DNA from: Hyphomicrobiaceae bacterium
Lineage (GTDB): Bacteria; Pseudomonadota; Alphaproteobacteria; Rhizobiales; Hyphomicrobiaceae
DNA: 64,000 nucleotides
NCBI GenBank assembly: GCA_020638055.1
Contig: JACKJH010000001.1
Location: 186,001-250,000, forward strand
Direction of reading: 5' to 3'
Shown here: positions 17,455 to 27,238 of the stretch, one piece after another
Layout of the letters: each line of letters opens with the position of its first letter
How positions within the stretch are numbered: position 1 is the stretch's first letter
Made by a program: the position numbers and the translations under genes
The notes under the pieces: generated by a model
Told to the model about the DNA's origin: nothing
The model's database searches: none
The model's input: only the letters and a program-made list of their open reading frames with translations

Positions 17455-17482
17455 CCCCGCCAATGTCTTGGCGGGGTTTTTT
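17455..17482 (+). terminator. Rho-independent terminator of cycM
   Basis: A perfect 9-bp stem CCCCGCCAA/TTGGCGGGG with a four-base loop, followed by six Ts. Confidence 0.95.
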
Positions 17483-17716
17483 GCGGGCCTGTCAGATGCA
17501 CATATCGCCAACCTTGCCAAAACTTAACTTCAGCTCGCCGCAAAGCTCGGCTAGGCCCCTTGTAAGCTGAGGGGCAAGCTGGTCCGGTAGTTTCCCAAGC
17601 CGATAGACACGGGCTATATGTTTTTGTTTCTCGTCGAGATTTCAATGCTGAACCGCACGTCCCGTTAGCTGGGGTTGCTGTAACTGAGTGCCGTGCGGTG
17701 GCAAGAGCGAAAGGGC

Positions 17717-19660
17717 ATGTGGAACATGGCATTTTGGAAGGATCGCGCACTAGGCGCCGGACTGCATAGCGCCCTGTTCCTCGTTTCTATCCTGGCCAGT
17801 TCAGGCCCTGCAGTACAGGCGCAAGAGGCGGGCGCAAAAGAAGGTGCCGCTCAGCCCGAGCAAGCCGTAACACAATCAACCAATGCGCCAACGCGTCACC
17901 ACGCGCTTTCACTGGTTGGCGAGCCGAAAATGCCGCCGGATTTCAAGAATTTCGACTGGGCCAACCCGGATGCGCCGAAAGCGGGCGAACTGCGCCAGTC
18001 TGTGATGGGCTCGTTTGATTCACTCAACACATTTTCGATCAAGGGTCAGGCTGCCGATGGTGTCGGACTGATCTATGATTCACTGATGAGTTCGTCGCCG
18101 GATGAACCTTCCACGGAATACGGTTTGATTGCTGAATGGGCTTCCTATCCAGACGATTATTCATCGGTGACATTCGGCCTGCGTCCGGAAGCGCGCTGGC
18201 ATGACGGCAAACCGATAACCGTTGATGATGTGATCTTCTCGCTCGACGCGTTGAAGGCGGCGCATCCGCAGTATGCGTTCTACTACAAAAACGTCGTCAA
18301 AGCCGAAAAGACCGGCGACAACGAGGTGACCTTCCGTTTCGACATAAAAGGCAACCGCGAATTGCCGCAAATCGTGGGGCAGTTGACGATCCTTCCCAAG
18401 CACTACTGGGAGGCAACAGACGCTCAAGGTGCAAAGCGCGACATCACAAAATCATCACTTGAAATACCGCTGGGCTCGGGTGCCTACAAGATCAAGTCCT
18501 TCGATGCAGGCCGCAAGATCACCTACGAGCGCGTCGCAGACTATTGGGCGAAGGACCTGCCGGTGCAAAAGGGACTGTGGAATTTCAACGAGATTTCCTA
18601 CACATATTTCCGTGACATGACCCCGGCGTTTGAAGCGTTCAAGGCTGGCGACGTTGACGTGTGGAACGAAAACAGCGCCAACCGCTGGGCAACGCAGTAT
18701 GGCTTTTCAGCCGTCAAGAAAGGTCTCGTCAAGAAGGAGCAATTGAAGAATGGCCGGGTCGCTGGCATGCAGGCGTTCGCACTTAACATGCGCCGCCCGC
18801 AGTTTGCAGATCCGCGCGTGCGTCAGGCATTCAACCTTGCCTTTGACTTCGAAACGCTCAACAAAACCTTGTTCTACGGCCAGTATATTCGAACGGGGAG
18901 CTTCTTTGCCAACTCAGAGCTTGCCGCCACCGGCCTGCCGCAAGGGCGGGAAATGGAAATTCTGGAAACTTTGAAAGATGAAGTGCCGCCGGAGGTGTTC
19001 ACCACGGAATGGAAAAACCCGACTGCAGCAACCGGCATGGATCACCGCAACAACCTGCGCAAAGCGATCAAACTTCTGGGTGAAGCCGGCTGGACGATCA
19101 AGGGTGGCAAACTTACCAACGCAAAAGGGCAGGTGTTGGCAGCCGAGTTTCTTCTCGTGCAGCCAGACTTCGAACGCATCGTTCTGCCATACATAGAAGA
19201 CCTCAAGAAAATCGGCGTCGACGCACGCGCCCGGATCGTTGACACCTCGCAATATAAGCGCCGCCTGGATTCGTTCGACTTCGACATCATAATCGCTTCG
19301 TTCGGCCAATCACATTCGCCTGGAAATGAGCAACGCGATTTCTGGGGTTCGGATGCGGCAAAGCGCGACGGCAGCCGCAACGTGGCGGGGATCTCGAATC
19401 CCGCCGTCGATAAACTGATTGATGCAATTATCCTGGCCACGGACCGGGAAGACCTGGTTGCAGCCACGCGTGCACTTGACCGGGTATTGTTGTGGAACCA
19501 CTACGTTGTGCCGCAGTGGTACTATCCCTACGATCGCCTCGCGTCTTGGCAGCGGTTTGGGCGTCCGGAAAAACTGCCATCGCAACAGCCGGGTACGGTT
19601 CTCACCTGGTGGTATGACGCTGAGAAAGCTGCATCGGTTGCTCAGGGCAAAGGCCGATGA
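17717..19660 (+). CDS. yejA: ABC transporter periplasmic binding protein, YejA type (first copy)
   Basis: About 647 residues with an N-terminal signal region (SALFLVSILASSGPAVQAQ) and a charged spacer before the family start HHALSLVGEPKMPPDFKNF. Family 5 solute-binding motifs are clear (YDSLMSSSPDEPSTEYGLIAEW, VTFGLRPEARWHDGKPITVDDV). It would bring peptides or microcin-C-like compounds to YejBEF. Start codon choice among GTG 17693, ATG 17717 and ATG 17726 is uncertain. It heads a five-gene operon and overlaps the next gene by four bases. Confidence 0.9.
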   Translation: MWNMAFWKDRALGAGLHSALFLVSILASSGPAVQAQEAGAKEGAAQPEQAVTQSTNAPTRHHALSLVGEPKMPPDFKNFDWANPDAPKAGELRQSVMGSFDSLNTFSIKGQAADGVGLIYDSLMSSSPDEPSTEYGLIAEWASYPDDYSSVTFGLRPEARWHDGKPITVDDVIFSLDALKAAHPQYAFYYKNVVKAEKTGDNEVTFRFDIKGNRELPQIVGQLTILPKHYWEATDAQGAKRDITKSSLEIPLGSGAYKIKSFDAGRKITYERVADYWAKDLPVQKGLWNFNEISYTYFRDMTPAFEAFKAGDVDVWNENSANRWATQYGFSAVKKGLVKKEQLKNGRVAGMQAFALNMRRPQFADPRVRQAFNLAFDFETLNKTLFYGQYIRTGSFFANSELAATGLPQGREMEILETLKDEVPPEVFTTEWKNPTAATGMDHRNNLRKAIKLLGEAGWTIKGGKLTNAKGQVLAAEFLLVQPDFERIVLPYIEDLKKIGVDARARIVDTSQYKRRLDSFDFDIIIASFGQSHSPGNEQRDFWGSDAAKRDGSRNVAGISNPAVDKLIDAIILATDREDLVAATRALDRVLLWNHYVVPQWYYPYDRLASWQRFGRPEKLPSQQPGTVLTWWYDAEKAASVAQGKGR

Positions 19661-21486
19661 GGCTCGTTCATTTTATCGTGGCGACCATCGTGCTTGCCAC
19701 GACATTTTGGCCACTAGCATCGCCGCACGCGGCAGAAGCGCGGCATGGCCTGTCTATTTTCGGACCGCTTGGATACTCCGCTGATTTCAAAAATTTTCGC
19801 TATGTGAATCCCGACGCTCCAAAGGGCGGACGGATCTCGATGGTCGGCCCGGCAGGCCGAATAACCTTCGATAGTTTCAACAACTACATCTTAAAAGGAG
19901 ATGCCGCTCAGGGGCTGGACGCTCTATTCGACAGCTTGATGGTGCGTGCTTTTGACGAACCTGACGCGGTCTACGGTCTTGTCGCCAAGACAGCCGAAGT
20001 TGCCGACGATGGAAAGTCCGTGACGTTCATATTGCGACCGGAAGCAAAATTTTCCGATGGATCGGCGCTCACTGCAGAGGATGTGGTTTTTTCATTTGAC
20101 GCGCTAAAGAACCAGGGGCATCCGAGCTTCCGCATCATGCTGCGAGATGTCGAAAAAGCAGAAGCGCTGGACCAAGCAACAGTGCGATACACGTTCACCG
20201 GCGATCTCGTACGCGATCTGCCCATCAACGTTGCGACGCTGCCTATTCTTTCCAAGAAGTTCTATACTGCTCACAAGTTCGCTGAGAGTTCACTCGTCGT
20301 ACCGGTTGGATCCGGCCCTTATCAAATTTCTGAATTCAAAGCAGGCACGTTCGTCCTTTACCGGCGCCGCCAAGATTATTGGGGCAAAGACCTTGCGGTG
20401 AACCGCGGTCGTTTCAACTTCGGCGAAATCAAGTACGAGTATTTCCGCGATCGCACGGCTGAACTCAACAGCCTGAAGGCTGGTGCCTACGACTTTCGCG
20501 AAGAATTTACTTCAGTAGATTGGGCGACGGCCTACGACATTGCTGCCGTGCGTGACGGGCGCATGATAAAGGAAAGCCTGCCCGACGCTACGCCATCGGG
20601 CGCGCAAGGCTTTTTCATCAATACGCGGCGCGAGAAATTCAAGGACATTCGTGTCAGGAAGGCCCTGGCACTTGCGTTTGATTTTGAATGGACCAACAAG
20701 AATTTGTTCTATGGGTTGTACCAACGCACCGCGAGCTTCTTTGAAAATTCGCCGATGAAGGCAACCGGCAAACCCGACGCCAAGGAGCTGGCGCTGCTTG
20801 AGCCGTTTGGAGACAAACTACCTGCCGATGTTTTCGGCGAGGCCGTTACGCCGCCGGTCAGCGATGGCTCTGGCACGGACCGCAAGCTTCTTCGCCAGGC
20901 TGCCCGACTTTTGAGCGAAGCCGGTTGGGAGCAGAAGGGCAATATGCGTAGGAATGCGAAAGGTCAGTCACTCGACGTCGAGATCCTGATCTTTTCGCCG
21001 TCCTTCGAGCGAATTATTCTGCCCTACCTCAACAATCTACGGGCCATTGGAATCAACGCCACGTTACGCAGGGTTGACCCCGCCCAATATGAGCGCCGCG
21101 TGAAATCATTCGATTTCGACTTGACGACGGAGCGCTATACCATGCGCCTGACGCCGGGCGTCGAACTCAAAACATTTTGGGGGTCTGCCTCGGCGAAGAC
21201 TGATGGAAGCTACAATCTTGCTGGCATTGACGACGCAATCGTCGATTCGCTCATAGACCGGATCATGGCGGCCGCGACACGCGAGGAATTGGAAACCGCT
21301 GCCCGGGCCGCCGACCGGGTGCTGCGTGCAGGCTGTTACTGGGTGCCGCACTGGTACAAGGCCGCCCACCACCTGGCCTACTGGAACAAGTTCTCCCGCC
21401 CGGACACGAAACCGAAATACGAGCGCGGCGTCATTGACACGTGGTGGTTTGACGCGGAAAAAGCGGAGCAGCTTAAATCGAGGTGA
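19657..21486 (+). CDS. yejA: ABC transporter periplasmic binding protein, YejA type (second copy)
   Basis: 609 residues. A signal peptide ends near SPHAAEA, followed by RHGLSIFGPLGYSADFKNF, closely parallel to the first copy, so the pair arose by duplication. The ATGA overlap with the first gene shows translational coupling. Two different binding proteins on one transporter probably widen the range of peptides taken up. Confidence 0.92.
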   Translation: MRLVHFIVATIVLATTFWPLASPHAAEARHGLSIFGPLGYSADFKNFRYVNPDAPKGGRISMVGPAGRITFDSFNNYILKGDAAQGLDALFDSLMVRAFDEPDAVYGLVAKTAEVADDGKSVTFILRPEAKFSDGSALTAEDVVFSFDALKNQGHPSFRIMLRDVEKAEALDQATVRYTFTGDLVRDLPINVATLPILSKKFYTAHKFAESSLVVPVGSGPYQISEFKAGTFVLYRRRQDYWGKDLAVNRGRFNFGEIKYEYFRDRTAELNSLKAGAYDFREEFTSVDWATAYDIAAVRDGRMIKESLPDATPSGAQGFFINTRREKFKDIRVRKALALAFDFEWTNKNLFYGLYQRTASFFENSPMKATGKPDAKELALLEPFGDKLPADVFGEAVTPPVSDGSGTDRKLLRQAARLLSEAGWEQKGNMRRNAKGQSLDVEILIFSPSFERIILPYLNNLRAIGINATLRRVDPAQYERRVKSFDFDLTTERYTMRLTPGVELKTFWGSASAKTDGSYNLAGIDDAIVDSLIDRIMAAATREELETAARAADRVLRAGCYWVPHWYKAAHHLAYWNKFSRPDTKPKYERGVIDTWWFDAEKAEQLKSR

Positions 21487-21520
21487 GCGGTCTGCCCACC
21501 CAACGAACGAGCGTCCACCG

Positions 21521-22639
21521 ATGGCCAATTATCTTCTCAAGCGAATTCTTCTGATGATTCCGACCATGCTTGGAATCATGGCGATCAGTTTCGTCATAGT
21601 TCAGTTTGCCCCCGGTGGCCCGGTCGAGCGCGTCATTGCGCAACTGACAGGAACTGGTGTCAACGCAACAGACCGCTTTTCCGGAGGTGGAGGCGATGGG
21701 CTCAGCCAGTCGGGACAAAGTGCGCCGGGTCAGAGCAGTTCTGATCCCGTCACCTCGAAATATCGCGGCGCGCAGGGTCTTGATCCGGAATTCATCAAGA
21801 GCCTGGAAAAGCAATTCGGTTTCGACAAACCCGCGCACGAGCGATTCCTGCTGATGCTCAAGAACTTCATCATGTTCGACTTCGGCAAAAGCTATTTTCG
21901 CGACGTCTCGGTTATGGAGTTGATCAAGGAAAAGCTGCCCGTCTCGATTTCGCTCGGACTGTGGATGACGCTACTCACCTATTTCATCTCGATCCCGCTG
22001 GGTATCAGAAAGGCGGTCAAGGATGGAGAGCGGTTCGACACGTGGACCAGTGGCGCTTTGGTGGTCGGCTACGCGGTGCCGGGTTTTCTCGTCGCCGTCC
22101 TGTTGTTGATCCTGTTTGCAGGCTCGTCATTCTTCCAGTGGTTTCCCTCACGCGGGCTGACGTCCGACAACTGGTCCGAACTTTCGACGTTCGGCAAGGT
22201 CGTCGATTATTTCTGGCACCTTACTCTGCCGCTTATCGCCATTGCGCTTGGATCGTTTACGACAATGACGTTCCTGACCAAGAATTCGTTTCTTGATGAG
22301 ATCCGCAAACAGTACGTGATCACCGCGCGCGCGAAGGGCCTGAGCGAGCGGCAGGTGCTCTACGGGCATGTCTTTCGCAATGCCATGTTATTGATCATCG
22401 CCGGCTTTCCTGGTGCTTTCATCTCCGCATTTTTCTCTGGCAGCTTGTTGATTGAACAGGTCTTCTCACTCGACGGACTTGGACTATTGGGGTTTGAGTC
22501 CATCATCAACCGCGACTACCCGGTGGTCTTTGCCACGCTGTATATCTTCTCGCTGCTCGGGCTCGTGGTGAACCTGGTGTCGGACTTCCTTTACACCATT
22601 GTTGATCCCCGAATTGATTTCGAAAGCCGGGAGGTCTGA
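21521..22639 (+). CDS. yejB: Microcin C/peptide ABC transporter permease YejB
   Basis: 372 residues. MANYLLKRILLMIPTMLGIM and the loop APGGPVERVI are hallmarks of YejB-type permeases; six membrane helices and the EAA loop (RAKGLSERQVLYGHVFRNA) are visible. It forms the membrane channel with YejE. The start at 21521 matches the family N-terminus. Confidence 0.95.
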   Translation: MANYLLKRILLMIPTMLGIMAISFVIVQFAPGGPVERVIAQLTGTGVNATDRFSGGGGDGLSQSGQSAPGQSSSDPVTSKYRGAQGLDPEFIKSLEKQFGFDKPAHERFLLMLKNFIMFDFGKSYFRDVSVMELIKEKLPVSISLGLWMTLLTYFISIPLGIRKAVKDGERFDTWTSGALVVGYAVPGFLVAVLLLILFAGSSFFQWFPSRGLTSDNWSELSTFGKVVDYFWHLTLPLIAIALGSFTTMTFLTKNSFLDEIRKQYVITARAKGLSERQVLYGHVFRNAMLLIIAGFPGAFISAFFSGSLLIEQVFSLDGLGLLGFESIINRDYPVVFATLYIFSLLGLVVNLVSDFLYTIVDPRIDFESREV

Positions 22640-22643
22640 CGAC

Positions 22644-23849
22644 ATGGACGCCACGGCTGAAAGCCAGAGGAGCGCTGGACGGGATTCGCGCGCAGGTGCG
22701 GGGAGGGGTGCGAAAGGACGGATTGGCGCATTGTTTCACCTTTCGTCAATCAACAAGCGCCGCTGGAAAAATTTCAAGGCCAACCGACGCGGCTACTGGA
22801 GCCTGTGGATCTTCCTCGTACTTTTCGTAATTTCACTGCTTGCCAACTTCATCGCCAACGACCGGCCGATACTGGTCAGCTACAAGGGCGAACTGTTGAT
22901 GCCGGCACTCGTCGATTATCCTGAATCTAAATTCGACGGGTTTCTCGCCACCACCGATTACAAGGACCCCGTGATCGCGGAGGAGATCAAGGCGCACGGG
23001 TGGATGCTTTGGCCGCCGATCCGCTATTCCGACGGCACCGTCAACAAGGATTATCCGACGCGCAAGTCACCAAGCGGCTTGTGCCTGGGCTTTCCTGCTC
23101 CACCGCCGTGGGTGTCGAAAGCAGAATTGTGCGAGACGACGCCAGAACAGCTCGCGCGGTATGAAGCGTTTGGCAACACCAACTGGCTAGGCACCGATGA
23201 CCAGGGCCGCGACGTGGTCGCCCGTGTCATCTACGGGTTTCGGATCTCAGTCCTGTTCGGTCTTATCCTGACGTTCTTTTCGTCAATCGTTGGTATCGCA
23301 GCAGGCGCGGTGCAGGGCTATTTCGGCGGACGCACGGATCTGATCTTCCAACGCGTTCTGGAAATCTGGTCGGCAATCCCTTCGCTTTATGTTCTGTTGA
23401 TTATCTCATCGGTACTGGTGCCTGGCTTCTGGACGCTGCTTGGCGTTCTGATGCTGTTCTCCTGGACGGCACTGGTCGGCGTTGTTCGTGCAGAATTCCT
23501 GCGCGGTCGCAATTTCGAGTACATCAAAGCGGCGCGCGCTCTCGGGCTGTCCGATGCCAAGATCATGTGGAAGCATCTTCTACCAAACGCAATGGTGGCA
23601 ACACTCACGTTCGTGCCATTCCTGCTCTCAGGCTCGATCTCCGCTCTGACCGCGCTCGACTTTCTTGGACTTGGCCTGCCGCCAGGCTCACCTTCGCTGG
23701 GCGAATTGCTGTTGCAGGGCAAGAAGCACACGGAAGCCCCCTGGCTCGGACTCACCGGGTTTTTTACATTGGCGATCATGCTGTCGTTGCTCGTATTCAT
23801 CGGCGAAGCCGTGCGCGATGCGCTCGACCCGCGCAAGACGTTCCAATAG
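22644..23849 (+). CDS. yejE: Microcin C/peptide ABC transporter permease YejE
   Basis: 401 residues. A cytoplasmic N-terminal stretch, then WSLWIFLVLFVISLLANFIA, a large periplasmic loop with WLGTDDQGRDV, and a C-terminal channel part with the EAA loop (AARALGLSDAKIMWKHLLPNA). Partner of YejB. It starts four bases after the yejB stop. Confidence 0.95.
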   Translation: MDATAESQRSAGRDSRAGAGRGAKGRIGALFHLSSINKRRWKNFKANRRGYWSLWIFLVLFVISLLANFIANDRPILVSYKGELLMPALVDYPESKFDGFLATTDYKDPVIAEEIKAHGWMLWPPIRYSDGTVNKDYPTRKSPSGLCLGFPAPPPWVSKAELCETTPEQLARYEAFGNTNWLGTDDQGRDVVARVIYGFRISVLFGLILTFFSSIVGIAAGAVQGYFGGRTDLIFQRVLEIWSAIPSLYVLLIISSVLVPGFWTLLGVLMLFSWTALVGVVRAEFLRGRNFEYIKAARALGLSDAKIMWKHLLPNAMVATLTFVPFLLSGSISALTALDFLGLGLPPGSPSLGELLLQGKKHTEAPWLGLTGFFTLAIMLSLLVFIGEAVRDALDPRKTFQ

Positions 23850-23858
23850 GAGGGATGG

Positions 23859-25496
23859 ATGAAAGTACCTCCGACATCCGAAACGCTTGTGCAGGTCCGT
23901 AACCTGTCGGTGGCATTCGGAAAGGGCGAAGACAAAAAGCTGGCCGTCAAGAATGCATCGTTTCGCATCGGCCGCGGCGAGACTGTAGCGCTGGTAGGGG
24001 AATCTGGTTCGGGCAAGACCGTATCAGCACTGTCCATCCTGCGGCTGCTACCTTACCCGCAGGCGTCTCACCCCAGCGGCGAGGTCTTCTTTGAGGGCAA
24101 AGACCTGCTGAAGCTGCCGGACCGCCAGATGCGCGACATTCGCGGTGATCGCATATCGATCATCTTTCAGGAACCTATGACCTCGCTCAATCCGCTGCAC
24201 ACGATTGAACGCCAGGTCGGTGAAATGCTGCAACTCCACGGTGGAATGGATGATGCGGCGGCGCGTACACGCGTGCTTGAATTGTTGCAAAAGGTCGGCA
24301 TTCAGGAACCCGAGAAACGGCTTGGCGCCTACCCGCATGAGTTGTCCGGCGGACAACGCCAGCGCGTCATGATCGCGATGGCTCTTGCCAACGAACCGGA
24401 CTTGTTGATTGCAGATGAACCGACCACCGCGCTTGACGTGACGATCCAGGCGCAAATCCTTGAGCTGTTGCGTGAACTGCAAAAAGAGCTGGGTATGGCA
24501 ATGCTGCTCATTACCCATGACCTGGGTATCGTCCGCAAAATGGCCGAACGTGTCTACGTCATGCAGAATGGCGAGATCGTCGAGACCGGAGACATGGACG
24601 ATGTCTTCAAAAACCCTCAGCACCCCTACACGCGTCACCTGCTCAATGCGGAGCCTTCTGGCGAACCACCCAAAGCGGACGATACGCGTCCCGTCGTCGT
24701 TGAGGCGGAAGATCTGAAAGTTTGGTTTCCGATCAAGGCGGGGTTGCTCAAGCGCACGGTCGATCACGTCAAGGCTGTCGACGGTTTATCGCTGAAGTTG
24801 CGTGCAGGCCAGACGCTGGGGGTCGTGGGTGAATCGGGATCGGGCAAAACCACGCTCGGCCTCGCCCTGCTGCGGCTTATTTCTTCAAAAGGGCCTATCG
24901 CCTACGTTGGCAAACGCATCGATGGCTTGTCGCAAAAGCAGATGCGGCCGCTGCGCAAAGAAATGCAGATCGTTTTTCAAGATCCCTACGGCTCATTGTC
25001 ACCGCGCCTTTCCATTGGGCAAATCATTGAAGAAGGATTGCTGATCCAGAAGCCGCAGCTTTCTGCAAGCGAGCGGCATGAACGTGTGGGCCGGGCGCTC
25101 ACCGAGGTGGGGCTGGAAGCTGACAGCCAGGACCGATACCCGCATGAATTTTCCGGCGGCCAGCGGCAGCGCATTGCCATTGCCCGCGCCATGGTGCTGG
25201 AGCCACGTTTTGTCATGCTTGATGAGCCAACCAGCGCACTCGACATGAGCGTGCAAGCGCAGATCGTGGACCTCCTGCGGGATCTGCAAAAACGCCACGA
25301 CCTAGCTTACCTCTTTATCAGCCACGACCTGAAAGTTGTAAGGGCGCTCTCCAACTACGTGATCGTCATGCGCAAGGGCCGCGTTGTCGAGGAGGGTCCG
25401 GCGGAACAAATCTTTGCCGCACCCAGGCAAGATTATACGCGGGAACTGCTGGCTGCCGCGCTAAACCTAACGGCGAAGTCTGACCGCGTCGCTTGA
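23859..25496 (+). CDS. yejF: Peptide ABC transporter, dual ATP-binding protein YejF
   Basis: 545 residues with two full ATPase domains. Each has a Walker A (GESGSGKT), a signature (LSGGQRQR and FSGGQRQR) and a Walker B ending DEPT. The first domain starts near residue 10, the second near 285, joined by the oligopeptide-binding C-terminal motif (NPQHPYTRHLL). It powers import through YejBE. Last gene of the operon. Confidence 0.95.
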   Translation: MKVPPTSETLVQVRNLSVAFGKGEDKKLAVKNASFRIGRGETVALVGESGSGKTVSALSILRLLPYPQASHPSGEVFFEGKDLLKLPDRQMRDIRGDRISIIFQEPMTSLNPLHTIERQVGEMLQLHGGMDDAAARTRVLELLQKVGIQEPEKRLGAYPHELSGGQRQRVMIAMALANEPDLLIADEPTTALDVTIQAQILELLRELQKELGMAMLLITHDLGIVRKMAERVYVMQNGEIVETGDMDDVFKNPQHPYTRHLLNAEPSGEPPKADDTRPVVVEAEDLKVWFPIKAGLLKRTVDHVKAVDGLSLKLRAGQTLGVVGESGSGKTTLGLALLRLISSKGPIAYVGKRIDGLSQKQMRPLRKEMQIVFQDPYGSLSPRLSIGQIIEEGLLIQKPQLSASERHERVGRALTEVGLEADSQDRYPHEFSGGQRQRIAIARAMVLEPRFVMLDEPTSALDMSVQAQIVDLLRDLQKRHDLAYLFISHDLKVVRALSNYVIVMRKGRVVEEGPAEQIFAAPRQDYTRELLAAALNLTAKSDRVA

Positions 25497-25558
25497 CTTG
25501 TCGTTGATGATGGCGCGGTGGATCAAAGCAACATTCAAGTCTTTTGGAACTCTTTTCA

Positions 25559-26176
25559 ATGCTGGAAAAAACTTCTCCGCTCGTCCTTTACCATTGGCCT
25601 CAATCGCGTGCAGCTATCGCTCGCTGGATGCTTGAAGAGGTGGGCGTTGCCTACACGATCAAGACAATCGACATCACGGCCAAGTCGCACCCCAATGCCG
25701 AGCTACTGGCTGTCAACCCAATGGGCAAGCTGCCGGTGCTCACGCACGGCGATATGATCGTCTCGGAGGTTTCGGCAATCTGCTGCTATCTTGCAGATCG
25801 CTTTCCGGAAGCTGGTCTTGCGCCTTCTATAGATGATCCCCGCCGTGGACCTTATCTGAAGTGGCTTTTCTTCGCGCCGGGCTGCATCGAGCCTGCCGTC
25901 ATCCACAAGACAATGCAGTGGCCCGAAGGCAAACGCGCGATGCTCGGCTGGGCCAGCTATGATGAGATCGTAAAGGTGCTGGCAGACGCTATCGGCAATG
26001 CAGAACCCTGGCTGTTGGGCGAGCAGTTTACTGCAGCCGATGTAGCCGTGGGTGCGCAGATACGTTGGGGCTTGATGTTTGGTACGCTCCCCAAGCGCCC
26101 AGAGTTTGAAGCCTATGCTGCCCGCCTGGGTGAACGCCCCGCATTGAAGCGTCAGATGGAATTAGATGGCGCTTGA
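25559..26176 (+). CDS. Glutathione S-transferase family protein
   Basis: 205 residues. The N-terminal thioredoxin-like domain has PLVLYHWPQSRAAIARWML and the cis-proline turn GKLPVL with the glutathione-binding SEVSAICCYL. The helical C-terminal domain contains the N-cap motif region QFTAADVAVG. It probably conjugates or reduces small electrophiles in the cytosol. The start ATG at 25559 fits the family; a TTG 15 bases upstream is also possible. Confidence 0.9.
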   Translation: MLEKTSPLVLYHWPQSRAAIARWMLEEVGVAYTIKTIDITAKSHPNAELLAVNPMGKLPVLTHGDMIVSEVSAICCYLADRFPEAGLAPSIDDPRRGPYLKWLFFAPGCIEPAVIHKTMQWPEGKRAMLGWASYDEIVKVLADAIGNAEPWLLGEQFTAADVAVGAQIRWGLMFGTLPKRPEFEAYAARLGERPALKRQMELDGA

Positions 26177-26268
26177 TCTTGGACCAAATTCGCCGCGGCA
26201 GAATGATCCCGATATAACGCAGTTCGTCATCTAGATTCCGTTTCCTTCTGCGACATGGGGTTTTCTCC

Positions 26269-27234
26269 TCATGACACCGCCTGGGGCAAGCGCCTTATGG
26301 CGACGACCTGGCTACCGGTTTTGGCAATGCGATCGATCGTTTCAGGCAGCGTCTCTATGGCAACCGCCATGTGGTGTGCGTTTGCATGCAAAAGCATCAA
26401 ACCGTCCGCCATGATACCCACATGCCCCTTCCAAAAAATCAAATCACCTCGTTTCAAGCCCTCCAGATCGTGCGGGATGGCAACATCCTCTCCAAGTTCG
26501 GCCTGCTGCATGTCGCTGTCGCGTGGCGCTGCCATACCGGCTGCCTGAAGCGCTATCTGCACCAGTCCGGAACAATCAATACCGATGCGCGTGCGCCCAC
26601 CCCACAAATACGGCGTGCCAATGAAGCGCTCTGCAACTTCCACAAAATCACGATGATAACGATCGATCTCGATGATGTGCCTGGTTATCACGTAACCGCC
26701 CTGTTGCAGCCGGCAGAACGTTTCGCTCGTCTCCGCCACGGCCAACTCCGCACCGATCGACAAATGCAAAAGTGGAGGCACCTTGATATCAGCGGCGGGA
26801 TAAACAAACGTGCCGAGCGAGCGCACCTTGTGCGTTGGTGCTCTTACGGTATCGGACAGCGTGGAAATGGGTAGATATCCAACGTAGCGGTCACGAACGG
26901 CCTGAACCCACGCCCACCCATCGCGCGTATCGTAGACCATCACCGTCTCGCCAAACAGGAGCTCTGTGTCAAAGCCGTTACGTGCATTGGGCGTGGATCG
27001 CAACGGAACAGCCGCTCGCACGATTTGGTGTTCCACCCCTTCAACATAGCTCGGCGCGGCAAACTTACCCTTCAATATCGCAGCCGCGAGATCCTCGCGT
27101 ACGGCGACGCGCCGCCGATCATAAGAAGGATTGTCAGGCTCAACGTGTAACCGCGATGACCCGGCGATGTCCTCATTGCTGACCTTTTTATCCTGATCTC
27201 GCGCCGATTTATCCTGATCTCGCGCAGACGACAT
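26269..27234 (-). CDS. NlpC/P60 family cell-wall hydrolase with SH3-like domains
   Basis: About 321 residues. The C-terminal NlpC/P60 domain has the catalytic Cys in GIDCSGLVQIAL, His in WKGHVGIM and a third residue in LLHANAH. Upstream are SH3b-like segments (VMVYDTRDGWAWVQAVRDRY). It would cut peptide bonds in peptidoglycan or murein peptides. The N-terminus carries a doubled heptad SARDQDK. I start at 27234 because GGAG precedes it; starts at 27249 or 27258 would overlap the aminopeptidase stop at 27239. It forms an operon with that peptidase, suggesting joint murein peptide recycling. Confidence 0.88.
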   Translation of the reverse strand: MSSARDQDKSARDQDKKVSNEDIAGSSRLHVEPDNPSYDRRRVAVREDLAAAILKGKFAAPSYVEGVEHQIVRAAVPLRSTPNARNGFDTELLFGETVMVYDTRDGWAWVQAVRDRYVGYLPISTLSDTVRAPTHKVRSLGTFVYPAADIKVPPLLHLSIGAELAVAETSETFCRLQQGGYVITRHIIEIDRYHRDFVEVAERFIGTPYLWGGRTRIGIDCSGLVQIALQAAGMAAPRDSDMQQAELGEDVAIPHDLEGLKRGDLIFWKGHVGIMADGLMLLHANAHHMAVAIETLPETIDRIAKTGSQVVAIRRLPQAVS

Positions 27235-27238
27235 CGAA